Virus record (IMG/VR): IMGVR_UViG_3300049846_002791
Span: 1 to 33,693 of that record
Length of the DNA stretch: 33,693 bases
Direction: 5' to 3' (one strand)
From: a virus
The position numbers and the translations under genes are program-made. The notes under the pieces are model-generated. The model made no database searches, had not been told where the DNA came from, and was given only the letters and a program-made list of their open reading frames with translations. This document shows positions 1 to 7,860 of this stretch, in pieces (position 1 is the first letter of the stretch; each line of letters begins with the position of its first letter).

Positions 1-45
1 CGGCTGGCGGGTGGTGACGGCGATGTTTACGGGGTTGCTGCCTGA
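1..45 (+). CDS. 3' end of an unidentified upstream gene (partial)
   Basis: Two frames are open into the window from the left. Frame 1 ends with TGA at 43-45, which overlaps the terminase small subunit ATG by one base (TGATG), a junction style used repeatedly in this genome. Frame 2 stays open to TGA at 131-133 and has a more G-rich third position, like the early genes at the right end of the window. Which one is real cannot be decided from so few codons. In either case translation entering from upstream probably feeds the terminase start, which has no clear ribosome binding site. Confidence 0.3.
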   Translation, partial: RLAGGDGDVYGVAA

Positions 46-650
46 TGGGCGCTCGCGGGCCAAAGCCTACACCCACAACTTTGCATCTGTTGCGAGGCAA
101 TGCATCGAAAAAGTCGCTCAACGAGCTGTCTGATGCTGTCGAGCCGACTGTTGAGATACCTAATTGCCCCTCCTTTCTTTTGCCCGCGGCAAAGCGCGAA
201 TGGAAGCGCATCACGCCCTTGCTCGAAGAGCTGGGACTCATCGCCAAGATCGACATGGCCACAGTGGGCATCTACTGCTCAGCCGTAGCGTGGTGGGGTT
301 ACCACGAAGACAACCTCAAGCGCGCCGTGCAGGAAGCTGCTGATGCGCGCGCTGTGTGGGAAAAGGATCCAGCCAACGCTGGCAAGCTGTACGCCGGCGG
401 CGACGGCTTCACGCTGCCGACGCCCAATGGCTCGTTCCAGTATAACCCGCATTGGGTGGGCCGCAACAAAGCCATGGAGCAGATCGACAAATTCGCTGCC
501 ACGTTCGGCGGTGGCGCCGCATTCCGCTCGCGCGTGACGCCGAGCAGCAACTACCCCTACCTCCCCGGCCTCGAACCGAACAAAGACGACGCCAGCGCCA
601 AGCCCACCGCGAAAATCACCTCACTCGCAGACTTCGCCCGCGCCACGTGA
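45..650 (+). CDS. terS: Terminase small subunit, P27 family
   Basis: A protein of 201 residues that recognises phage DNA and delivers it to the large subunit for packaging. The N-terminus reads MGARGPKPTPTTLHLLRGN, the usual opening of P27-type small subunits (arginine/glycine-rich, then a P-T-x-L-x-x-L-R-G-N motif). Next comes the conserved proline-rich region with an L-P-x-A-x-x-E-W segment at about residues 46-53. The length is slightly above the family norm of about 150-180. The large subunit follows directly with a 4-base overlap, the normal arrangement. The start is fixed by the conserved N-terminus. Identification rests on motif recognition and position. Confidence 0.9.
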   Translation: MGARGPKPTPTTLHLLRGNASKKSLNELSDAVEPTVEIPNCPSFLLPAAKREWKRITPLLEELGLIAKIDMATVGIYCSAVAWWGYHEDNLKRAVQEAADARAVWEKDPANAGKLYAGGDGFTLPTPNGSFQYNPHWVGRNKAMEQIDKFAATFGGGAAFRSRVTPSSNYPYLPGLEPNKDDASAKPTAKITSLADFARAT

Positions 651-2407
651 ACTTCGCCGAGATCGCCACCCGTTACGCGCAGGATGTCGTGACGGCGGCG
701 GTGCTCGCCGGTCGATACGTCAAAGCCGCGTGCCAGCGTCACCTGGATGATCTCGAACGCAGCGCCACGGATCCCGCGTGGCCCTACGTGTTCGATGCCG
801 GCAAGGCCGAGCGCGTCTGCGCGTTTATCAGCCTGTTGCCGCACGTCGAGGGCGAATGGGCCAAGCCCAAATTCATCGACGGCCGCTGGCAACGCGAGCG
901 CATCAAGCTCGAACCGTGGCAAGTGTTCTTCTTCGCCTGCGTGTTCGGCTGGGTGCACCGCGAGACCGGCCTGCGCCGCTTCGCTCGTGCGTATCTGGAA
1001 GTCGCGCGCAAAAACGCCAAATCGACCACCTGCGCCGGCGCCGCACTCTACACTGCCGTCGCCGACAACGAAGAAGGCGGCCAGGTCTACAGCGCCGCCA
1101 CCAAAAAAGACCAGGCGAAAATTGTCTGGTCCATCGCCAAGCGCATGGTCGAGCTGGAGCCAGACTTCCGCGCTCTCGGTGTCGGCGTCAACGCCCGCGC
1201 CATCTTCCATCAGCCCAGCGGCAGCCGCTACGAACCGCTCGGCCGCGACAGCGACACCCTCGACGGCCTCAACAGCCACTGCTTCATCGCCGACGAGCTG
1301 CACGCCCACAAAGACCGTGGCCTGTGGGACGTTCTCGACAGCTCCACCGGCGCGCGCGCGCAATCGCTCGGCATCGGCATTACCACAGCGGGCAGCAACA
1401 CCGCCGGCGTGTGCTTCGAGCAGCGCGGCTACCTCATCAGCATTCTCAACGCCACGTTGAAGCGCCACGGCGGCATGGGCTACAAGCAGGAAGGTGCCGA
1501 CCACGAAGACGACCGTTACTTCGGCTTGATATACACCCTCGATCACGGCTACTCAGACGACCGGGCCGATGACGATTGGGCCGACGAAGCCACCTGGATC
1601 AAAGCCAATCCCAACCTCGGCATCAGCGTCAGCATCGACGACATGCGCGCCAAGTGCACCAAGGCCAAGGCCAGCACCGCATCGCAAGCCGAATTCCGCA
1701 CCAAGCACTGCAACCAGTGGATCGCCAGCGAATCCGCGTGGATGGACATGACGCAGTGGAACGCCTGCGCCGATCTCACGCTCACATCTGAACAATTTGC
1801 GCACGAAGAATGCGTCATAGCGCTCGACGCCGCGTTCAAGCAAGACATCTTCGCCAAAATCAAACTGCTGCGCCGCGGTGAAGAATTCTATGTCTTCGGA
1901 AAGTACTGGATGCCGCGCGCCCAGCTCGACAACAAAAAGCTCGCGCACCTCTCCGCCTGGGCCGAGTCCGGCCACATCCACGTGTGCGACGACCCCGTGG
2001 TCGACGTCGAACCCATCAAGCAATCCCTGCGAGCCGATGCCGACCTGCACGTTGTGAAGGATGTCGCGTACGACCCCTGGAGCATGACCCAATTCGCCGG
2101 CGAAATGCTCGTCGAAGGCTTCCAGATGGTCGAGCTGCGCCAGAACACGCAGAACCTCAGCGAACCGATGAAGGCCATCGCTGACCTCGTCACCTCGCGC
2201 AAACTCCATCACAACGGCGACCCCGTGCTCGCGTGGATGATCGGCAATGTTGTGTGCCACTACGACGCCAAAGACAACGTCTACCCGCGCCGCGATGCAC
2301 TCAACCAGTGGAAAAAAATCGACGGCGCCATCGCCTTGATCATGGCCATGAACCGCATGCTCGCCAACCCGGTGCACTACGCATCCGAGGAAGTGCTCTT
2401 CGTATGA
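647..2407 (+). CDS. terL: Terminase large subunit (packaging ATPase and nuclease)
   Basis: A protein of 586 residues, HK97/Terminase_1 type, which pumps DNA into the prohead and cuts it. The GTG start at 647 lies inside the small-subunit stop (GTGA). The frame stays open further upstream, but that part overlaps terS and looks like out-of-frame sequence. A deviant Walker A motif ARKNAKST lies at about 120-127. Walker B is CFIADE at about 212-217 with D216 and E217. A coupling motif TTAGS is at about 246-250. The nuclease domain opens near D394 in an IALDAAF segment. The length fits the family. DNA ends cannot be assigned to cos or headful packaging from this window, although the HNH gene upstream of terminase is typical of cos-type HK97-like phages. 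Confidence 0.93.
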   Translation: MNFAEIATRYAQDVVTAAVLAGRYVKAACQRHLDDLERSATDPAWPYVFDAGKAERVCAFISLLPHVEGEWAKPKFIDGRWQRERIKLEPWQVFFFACVFGWVHRETGLRRFARAYLEVARKNAKSTTCAGAALYTAVADNEEGGQVYSAATKKDQAKIVWSIAKRMVELEPDFRALGVGVNARAIFHQPSGSRYEPLGRDSDTLDGLNSHCFIADELHAHKDRGLWDVLDSSTGARAQSLGIGITTAGSNTAGVCFEQRGYLISILNATLKRHGGMGYKQEGADHEDDRYFGLIYTLDHGYSDDRADDDWADEATWIKANPNLGISVSIDDMRAKCTKAKASTASQAEFRTKHCNQWIASESAWMDMTQWNACADLTLTSEQFAHEECVIALDAAFKQDIFAKIKLLRRGEEFYVFGKYWMPRAQLDNKKLAHLSAWAESGHIHVCDDPVVDVEPIKQSLRADADLHVVKDVAYDPWSMTQFAGEMLVEGFQMVELRQNTQNLSEPMKAIADLVTSRKLHHNGDPVLAWMIGNVVCHYDAKDNVYPRRDALNQWKKIDGAIALIMAMNRMLANPVHYASEEVLFV

Positions 2408-2562
2408 ACCGCGTCTGCTACGACATCTCACAAATCATCGCAACCGCCTGCATCACCGCAGGCACATGGGGATCCCAAGGATGGCCAACAGCACTCATCA
2501 CCGCCGGCGCGCTCATACTCGCGCTTGGCGTTCTCGACTTGCTGCTCTTGCGCTCGCGATAG
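2404..2562 (+). CDS. Small membrane protein between terminase and portal
   Basis: Fifty-two residues starting MNRVCYDISQII and ending in LLLRSR. The ATG overlaps the terminase stop (ATGA), which supports translational coupling and a real gene. A hydrophobic stretch rich in Ala, Leu and Ile covers about residues 26-48, so one membrane segment is likely. Small membrane proteins often sit between terminase and portal in HK97-like phages. No function is recognised. Confidence 0.6.
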   Translation: MNRVCYDISQIIATACITAGTWGSQGWPTALITAGALILALGVLDLLLLRSR

Positions 2563-2567
2563 CAATA

Positions 2568-4280
2568 ATGTTTGCATCATTGTTCCGCGCCGCAGACGCC
2601 TCTGACCGCTCGCCCTGGGGCGACTTCTGGTTCGAGCCCGTCACCGCCATGACCGGCGCCGGCGTGCACGTCAGCGCCGACAACGCCATGCGTATCACCG
2701 CAGTGTATCGCTGCGTGCGCCTGCTCGCCGAAACCATGGCCTGCATCCCCTTCCACCTCAAAAGCGAAGACGCCAACGGCAACCACAAAGACGAAAAAGG
2801 CCACTGGCTTTACAAACTAATCGCCAAGCGCCCGAATGACTACCAGAACGCATTCGAGTGGCACGAAATGATGATGGCGCACGTTGCCGTGCGCGGAAAC
2901 GGCTACAACCGCATCATCAGCAATGCGCGCGGTCAGATCACCGACCTCATCCCCATCATGCCCGACGCCATCAAGCGCGAGGATATTGATGGCGGCGGTT
3001 ACCGCTACAAAATCCGCAACGCCAAGGGCGACGAAACCACAGTGCCGCGCGGCGAAGTCTTCGTCGTGCGTGGCTTAAGCTGGAACGGCCGCAGCGGTCT
3101 GAACCCCATCGAATACGCGCGCGAATCGCTGGGCACCACACTCGCCGCGCAACAATACGGCAGCAAATTTTTTGCGAACTCCGGAATGCCCATCGCAGGC
3201 TGGGTTGAAAAGGTCGGCGGCTTCAAAGACGCCAACGCCAAACAGGTCTACCGCGAATCCCTCCAGCTCGGCATGACCGGCAAAAACGCAGGCAAAATTG
3301 CCGTGTTCGACAACGGCGACAAATACCACGACCCACCGCAAGTCAGCCTCGCGGACATGCAATTCCTGGAGACGCGCAAATTCGGCGTTACCGAAGTGTG
3401 CCGCATCTTCGGCTGCCCGCCGCACCTCGTGTACGACCTCGACCGCTCGACGAATAACAACATCGAGCAGCAATCCATTGAGTTCATGGTGTTCACCATG
3501 GCGCAATGGGCCACGCGCTGGGCCGCTGCTGTCACATCGCAACTGCTCGACGATGACGCACTCACCGTCGAGTACGATGCCCGCGCCCTCGAGCGCGCCG
3601 ACATGAAGACCCGCGGCGAGTTCTACGGCAAAGGCATCATGGACGGCTGGCTGACGCGCAACGAAGCGCGCGCCATGGAAAACCGCAACCCCATCGACGA
3701 CCTTGATGAGCCTCTGTTGCCACTCAACATGATCGCGGTGGGCGAAGACCGCGCACCATCCGCTGCGCCCGCAACCAACACCACCAAACAGCCGCCCGCT
3801 CCAGCAGAGCCTGCGGACCAAGCCAGCGCGCAGACGGCACAACAAAAGCAACAACAACGCCGTCTGCAAGCGCTGGTCGACAGCAACGCAAAACGCATTG
3901 CCAAGCGCATCTACAAAGCCGGCGTCTACGACGACGAAACCGCCGTCCTCGTTTCCGATGCGCTCGCCGTGCCGTTCGAGTCCGCGCGCGCCTGGTGTGA
4001 AACAGCCCGCGCGACTGAACAGAACGAGCAATCCGTACTGCAAGCCCTGCTCAGCCTGTCGGGCCATCTGCCCGAACGCGCCGCACAACCCGCCACGCCG
4101 ATCCTGTTTCAACCGCGCTTCGAAATCTCCTCGCCCGTGCACGTCGCGCCGCCCTCTGTGAATTTTGACATGCCCGTGCACATCGACGCCCACATCGAAG
4201 CCAACCGCCCTGTCACCAAGATCGTCAAAGCCGTGCGCGATCAGGACGGCAACCTCACCGCCGAGGTACACGAACAATGA
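2568..4280 (+). CDS. Portal protein, HK97 family
   Basis: A protein of 570 residues that forms the dodecameric DNA channel at the capsid vertex. The start is the ATG at 2568, just after the preceding stop; the frame extends upstream, but that part overlaps the small membrane gene. Typical portal features follow: the Y-R-C-V-R-L-L-A-E segment near residue 45, the GNGY segment, and an R-I-F-G-C-P-P-H-L motif in the clip/stem region. After about residue 400 there is a proline/alanine/glutamine-rich linker and a C-terminal extension of about 150 residues, making the protein longer than the usual 400-450. The extension may be a scaffold-like or head-interior tail; this is inference. The stop overlaps the next ATG. 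Confidence 0.9.
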   Translation: MFASLFRAADASDRSPWGDFWFEPVTAMTGAGVHVSADNAMRITAVYRCVRLLAETMACIPFHLKSEDANGNHKDEKGHWLYKLIAKRPNDYQNAFEWHEMMMAHVAVRGNGYNRIISNARGQITDLIPIMPDAIKREDIDGGGYRYKIRNAKGDETTVPRGEVFVVRGLSWNGRSGLNPIEYARESLGTTLAAQQYGSKFFANSGMPIAGWVEKVGGFKDANAKQVYRESLQLGMTGKNAGKIAVFDNGDKYHDPPQVSLADMQFLETRKFGVTEVCRIFGCPPHLVYDLDRSTNNNIEQQSIEFMVFTMAQWATRWAAAVTSQLLDDDALTVEYDARALERADMKTRGEFYGKGIMDGWLTRNEARAMENRNPIDDLDEPLLPLNMIAVGEDRAPSAAPATNTTKQPPAPAEPADQASAQTAQQKQQQRRLQALVDSNAKRIAKRIYKAGVYDDETAVLVSDALAVPFESARAWCETARATEQNEQSVLQALLSLSGHLPERAAQPATPILFQPRFEISSPVHVAPPSVNFDMPVHIDAHIEANRPVTKIVKAVRDQDGNLTAEVHEQ

Positions 4281-4744
4281 AACTCATCGACGCTGGCCGC
4301 GTCAAAGGCCACCTGCTCGTCGAAAAATACGACGCGCAAGGCCGGCACACCGGCAATGCCGAGGTAACTAATTTATTCCTCACCGTCGGCATCAACGAAT
4401 TGTGGAAGTTGTTCAGCGGTCAATCCGCCAACACGTTCAACAACGCCAACGCGCAGATCGGCATCGGCGACAGCAGCACCGCCGCATCCGCAGGCCAAAC
4501 CGACCTTCAAGCCGCCACCAACAAGACCTACAAAGCGCAAGACGCCAGCTTCCCCAGCGTCCCTGCAAGCGGCCAGATTCAATACAAATCCACCTTCGGC
4601 AGCTCCGACGCCAATTACGTGTGGAACGAATTTGTACTGAAGCACAGCGGCAGCGCCATCTGCCTGGATCGCGGCGTGTCCTCCATGGGCACCAAGGCAT
4701 CCGGCACCACCTGGGTAGTCACGCTCACCCTCACCATCACGTGA
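4277..4744 (+). CDS. Virion-type protein of unknown role (GIGDSSTAASAGQTDLQ motif)
   Basis: A protein of 155 residues coupled to the portal gene by ATGA. The middle carries N-A-Q-I-G-I-G-D-S-S-T-A followed by Q-T-D-L-Q-A-A-T-N-K, a signature I recognise from unannotated phage proteins near head and tail genes. The C-terminal half alternates polar and beta-branched residues and ends in VVTLTLTIT, suggesting a beta-sandwich. It lies between portal and protease, where the core HK97 set normally has nothing. A virion surface, decoration or fibre role is inferred from context, not shown. Confidence 0.65.
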   Translation: MKLIDAGRVKGHLLVEKYDAQGRHTGNAEVTNLFLTVGINELWKLFSGQSANTFNNANAQIGIGDSSTAASAGQTDLQAATNKTYKAQDASFPSVPASGQIQYKSTFGSSDANYVWNEFVLKHSGSAICLDRGVSSMGTKASGTTWVVTLTLTIT

Positions 4745-4756
4745 TAGGGACATCCA

Positions 4757-4951
4757 ATGACCATCGAAGCCCATCCCGGTGACATCAACATGATCATCGT
4801 GTTGCGTGCCGACGGCGGCACCGTGGTCGTCGACGGCCCGCTCGACAACAAAGTGCTTTCCTACGGAATGCTGGAGCGCGCGCGCGACGCCATCCAGAAC
4901 TATCAGCCCGATAACGCGGGCCTCATTGTGCCGATGTTGCCCACGCAATAA
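4757..4951 (+). CDS. Small hypothetical protein
   Basis: A protein of 64 residues preceded by an AGGGA ribosome binding site about 7 bases upstream. Its stop overlaps the next start by one base (TAATG). No cysteines, no membrane segment and no recognised domain. It contains a beta-rich first half (I-I-V-L-R-A-D-G-G-T-V-V-V) and a helical second half. It is part of the five-gene cassette between portal and protease. Confidence 0.6.
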   Translation: MTIEAHPGDINMIIVLRADGGTVVVDGPLDNKVLSYGMLERARDAIQNYQPDNAGLIVPMLPTQ

Positions 4952-5274
4952 TGCCTTCCCCTCAAGACAGCTTTGTCCAGGTTGCCGCCGATGGCAGCGG
5001 CAAGCGCGTGCGCAACATGGCGCTGCAAGTCGTGCTGCCCGACAACACCATCGGCACCGTCTACATGCAAGTCGTGTCGATCGCCGATGAAAACGGAAAC
5101 GAAATTATCGTTGCCGATGAACTCGACTGGCGTCAGCAAATGCTCGACGAAACCCGCGCCATCCGCATTGCCATGCAACAGATGTGGGACGCCGGCAACG
5201 AGCGTTTGCCAATGAAATCCCGCGACGATTTTCTGGAACTCGCGCTCGAAGAGCGCAACCCGGTATTGGAATAA
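4951..5274 (+). CDS. Hypothetical cassette protein
   Basis: A protein of 107 residues, coupled to the upstream gene by TAATG. The first half is beta-rich (V-V-L-P-D-N-T-I-G-T-V-Y-M-Q-V-V). From about residue 60 it is helical and charged, ending E-L-A-L-E-E-R-N-P-V-L-E. No family is recognised. It sits between two virion-type genes and is probably co-expressed with them. Confidence 0.6.
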   Translation: MPSPQDSFVQVAADGSGKRVRNMALQVVLPDNTIGTVYMQVVSIADENGNEIIVADELDWRQQMLDETRAIRIAMQQMWDAGNERLPMKSRDDFLELALEERNPVLE

Positions 5275-5289
5275 CAGGAGTCAACCAAC

Positions 5290-6006
5290 ATGCCACAAAC
5301 CCAAATCATCGGCGGCGGTAACCTGCAACCAGGCGTCCCGCTCGCAGTCGACCCGCTGTATCAGGCCGCGCGCGTCGCCATGCGTCCGCTTGACTACACC
5401 AACCAGGGCCAGTTGCTCGGCCACTACGCCGTCGCACAAGCCAGCGGCGCTACCGTCTCCCTCGGCGCCGGTGCGCACCTGGGGTCGCTCCGCTGGACAG
5501 ACACCACACGCTTTCTGGTGCTCATGTATCTGCGCGCATCGTGGTCGATCACCGGCGCCGTCACGGCCGCAACGCCGATGGATCTGCAAGCCATCATCGC
5601 GCGCGGCTTTTCGGTGGATTTCACCACCAACAGCACCGCCGCCAATATGGCGGCAAACAGCAACACAAACAAAATGCGCGCATCAATGGGCGCGTCGCTG
5701 CTCGGTGCCAACGGCCCGCGCATCGCCACCACCGCCGCCATGTCCGGCCAAACCCTCACGCAGGATGCGAACCCGTTCGGCATGACCGCGTTCACCAACC
5801 AGCCCAGCGGCAACGCCACTGTTACGCAGGCCATCGGTGTCGGCCATCCCACGGTCGATCTCTACAACTGGAACACCGCCGGCGCGCACCCCGTCGTGCT
5901 CACCGCGAACGAAGGCGTGCTCGTGCAGCCCGTCACCGCTGGCCCAACGACCGGCTCTGTCAAGTACTACCTCACCTGGGCCTGGGCCGAAGTCGCCTTG
6001 TTCTAA
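5290..6006 (+). CDS. Putative virion structural protein (NKMRASMG family)
   Basis: A protein of 238 residues with a good ribosome binding site (CAGGAG, 9 bases before the ATG). Segments R-P-x-D-Y near residue 33, R-W-T-D-T-T-R, N-T-N-K-M-R-A-S-M-G, R-I-A-T-T-A-A and a closing T-W-A-W-A-E-V resemble a widespread phage structural family seen in metagenomic phages. It is mostly beta-strand with no signal peptide. Its neighbours are also virion-like. The exact role (fibre, decoration or other surface protein) is unknown. Confidence 0.6.
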   Translation: MPQTQIIGGGNLQPGVPLAVDPLYQAARVAMRPLDYTNQGQLLGHYAVAQASGATVSLGAGAHLGSLRWTDTTRFLVLMYLRASWSITGAVTAATPMDLQAIIARGFSVDFTTNSTAANMAANSNTNKMRASMGASLLGANGPRIATTAAMSGQTLTQDANPFGMTAFTNQPSGNATVTQAIGVGHPTVDLYNWNTAGAHPVVLTANEGVLVQPVTAGPTTGSVKYYLTWAWAEVALF

Positions 6007-6029
6007 CCGCCACACCGGAACGCTGAACC

Positions 6030-6800
6030 ATGTTACTCGACCTGCGCAGCCTGTTTGAGAATGCGCAGTCCGCCATTGATATCGCCATCGCCGATAACGG
6101 ATCCGGCGTTGACGCGACGTCTATCACCGCCAGCATCCCCGGCGCTGACAGCGCCACCGGCAGCGATGCTGTTGCCATCAGCGCCAGCCTCAGCATCTCC
6201 GACAGCGCTGCTGGCGCCGACAGCGCGTCGATCACCGCCAGCATCCCCGGATCAGACAGCGCCACCGGCACAGATAGCGCCGCCCTCACCGCCAGCGTGC
6301 CGTCGAGCGACAGCGCCACAGGCGCCGACACCGCCTCGATCACCGCCGCCATCGGCGCCAGCGATGCATCTGCAGGCAGCGACAGCACCGGCATCACCGC
6401 CAGCATTCCCGGATCAGACAGCGCCACCGGCAGCGATGCAGTCGCGCTGTCCGTGCAAATCGACATCAGCGACAGCGCCACCGGCGCCGATGCTGTCAGC
6501 GTCGACACCTCCGGCGGCATCTTCAACATCGACATCGCCGACAGCGCCAGCGGCCGCGAATCCGTCAACGTCTACGCGCTCGAGCCCTTCCTCAGCACGC
6601 GCGATTTCTACATCCCCGCGCAGCACTACCGGGCCCCGCGCAAACGCACCGGTGGCGCCGCAGACACCGCGCAAGGCGCCGACGTCATCGGCATTCACGC
6701 GCTGATTGAAGCGCGCGATGCCGCCAAAGGCTCCGCCAGTCTGCGCATCGAAAAGCGTGATCCCGACATGGACATCCTCTTACTCGCACTCGCCGCATAG
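6030..6800 (+). CDS. 18-residue-repeat virion protein
   Basis: A protein of 256 residues. After a short N-terminal part, residues 19-144 are seven consecutive units of exactly 18 residues. The core is x-x-S-D-S-A-T-G-x-D-x-x-x-I-x-A-S-I, for example PGSDSATGSDAVALSVQI. Two looser units follow (145-167 and 168-185). A linker containing a basic APRKRT segment follows at about 186-208, then two degenerate units (209-226 and 227-240) and a hydrophobic end (ILLLALAA). The alternation of small polar turns with regular Ile/Val/Leu positions suggests one coil of a beta-solenoid or fibre per unit; this is inference. The function is unknown; a head or tail fibre is the best guess. Confidence 0.6.
   Translation: MLLDLRSLFENAQSAIDIAIADNGSGVDATSITASIPGADSATGSDAVAISASLSISDSAAGADSASITASIPGSDSATGTDSAALTASVPSSDSATGADTASITAAIGASDASAGSDSTGITASIPGSDSATGSDAVALSVQIDISDSATGADAVSVDTSGGIFNIDIADSASGRESVNVYALEPFLSTRDFYIPAQHYRAPRKRTGGAADTAQGADVIGIHALIEARDAAKGSASLRIEKRDPDMDILLLALAA
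6084..6461 (+). repeat. Seven tandem 54-bp coding repeats
   Basis: 378 bases equal seven in-frame units of 54 bp encoding residues 19-144 of the repeat protein. Units share the GACAGCGCC/ACCGGC core but differ at many positions, so this is a diverged array kept in register at the protein level rather than a recent expansion. Units 2, 4 and 7 are the most alike. Unit number could vary between related phages by recombination. Confidence 0.9.
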
Positions 6801-6808
6801 GTGACCTC

Positions 6809-7759
6809 ATGACCAACAACCCCGCCCGCCTGCTCGCTGCATTCTACGGCGCCGCCTGGGCCATCCTGCCCGACGTGCACGCCTCCATGGAGCAGGTTCT
6901 GCTGCGCTGGGCCGCGGGCGTCAAGCTCGACGACCCCGACATCGCCGCCGCCATCGGTGACAAACCGGCAATCCACGCCGCGCGCCGCAGCAACACCGCC
7001 AGCGCCAGCGGCGGCATCATCGGCGTGCTGCCCGTGTATGGCGTCATCGGTCACCGCGCCAACCTGGTCGCCGATTCTTCGAGCGGCATCAACACCAGCA
7101 CCGAAATCCTGCAACGCGCATTCAGCGCGATGGTCGCGGATTCCAACGTGCGCGCCATCGTGCTCGACATCGATTCCCCTGGCGGCTCAGTCGCAGGGGT
7201 GCAGGAACTCGCCGACAGCATTCGCGCCGCGCGTGGCAGCAAGCCTATCGTAGCAGTGGCCAACTCACTCGCCGCCAGCGCCGCATACTGGATCGGCGCC
7301 TCCGCCGACGAATTCGTCGTCACTCCATCGGGCGAAGTCGGCAGCATCGGCGTGTTCGCCGCGCACCAGGATGTCAGCAAAGCCGCCGAGATCAAAGGTG
7401 TCAAAACCACCCTCATCAGCGCCGGCAAATACAAAACCGAAGGCAACCCCTTCGAGGCGTTGTCAGGCGAGGCGCAGAGCGCCATGCAAGCGCGCGTGAA
7501 TGATTATTACGCCGACTTCGTGCGCGCGGTCGCGCAAAGCCGCAACGACACGCAGGCCAACGTGCGTGATGGCTACGGCGAAGGCCGCGTGCTGGGCGCC
7601 ACCAAAGCCGTACGCGCCAACCTCGTCGACCGCATCGCCACCTTTGACCAGGTGATCACCGATCTGGGTGCGCGCTTAAGTAGCGCCGCACCCGCTCGCG
7701 CCATCACCCCAACGCCGCGCCGCGCCGCGGCTGAGAGAGCGCTCACCCTATTGGACTAA
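6809..7759 (+). CDS. Head maturation protease, S49 (SppA/protease C-like) family
   Basis: A protein of 316 residues of the ClpP/crotonase fold that trims the capsid scaffold during prohead maturation. Diagnostic segments are GVLPVYGVI at about 72-80, IDSPGGSVAG at 121-130, and NSLAASAAYWI at 152-162 with Ser157 as the probable nucleophile. The segment SAGKYKTEGNPF at 204-215 holds Lys209, the probable general base of the Ser-Lys dyad. A TAGGTG ribosome binding site precedes the ATG. The major capsid gene follows, the normal order. No separate scaffold gene is seen; the N-terminal part of the capsid protein probably serves. Confidence 0.92.
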   Translation: MTNNPARLLAAFYGAAWAILPDVHASMEQVLLRWAAGVKLDDPDIAAAIGDKPAIHAARRSNTASASGGIIGVLPVYGVIGHRANLVADSSSGINTSTEILQRAFSAMVADSNVRAIVLDIDSPGGSVAGVQELADSIRAARGSKPIVAVANSLAASAAYWIGASADEFVVTPSGEVGSIGVFAAHQDVSKAAEIKGVKTTLISAGKYKTEGNPFEALSGEAQSAMQARVNDYYADFVRAVAQSRNDTQANVRDGYGEGRVLGATKAVRANLVDRIATFDQVITDLGARLSSAAPARAITPTPRRAAAERALTLLD

Positions 7760-7760
7760 G

Positions 7761-7818
7761 CACGCCAGTCCAGGCGTGACCGGCCCGATGGCCGTCACCG
7801 CCGCTGCCCGATGGCAGC
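7761..7818 (+). promoter_or_regulatory. Three adjacent GC-rich hairpins ahead of the capsid gene
   Basis: The 101-base gap between protease and capsid is packed with structure. CACGCC (7761-7766) pairs with GGCGTG (7773-7778). GTGAC plus GGCC (7776-7785, with C7781 bulged) pairs with GGCCGTCAC (7790-7798) around a CGAT loop. GCTGCC (7803-7808) pairs with GGCAGC (7813-7818), again around CGAT. Hairpins one and two share GTG and cannot both form fully. No U-tract follows, so intrinsic termination is unlikely. An mRNA processing or stabilising element that raises capsid output is a reasonable inference. Confidence 0.6.
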
Positions 7819-7860
7819 CCGGCGCGCAAACACACGCACCTACACCGGAGAAATCCCAAA

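Noticed and set aside
93-106. Operator-like GAGGCAATGCATCG inside the terminase small subunit gene
   Set aside because: One mismatch at the end of the palindrome, no paired second site and no promoter nearby; probably chance.
557-1546. Long reverse-strand open frame opposite the terminase gene
   Set aside because: It mirrors a clear terminase gene; high GC removes stops from the opposite strand. It has no ribosome binding site or recognisable motif.
3075-4277. 400-residue reverse-strand frame opposite the portal gene
   Set aside because: Low-complexity Val/Gly/Ala/Phe composition with no motif; the forward portal gene is certain.
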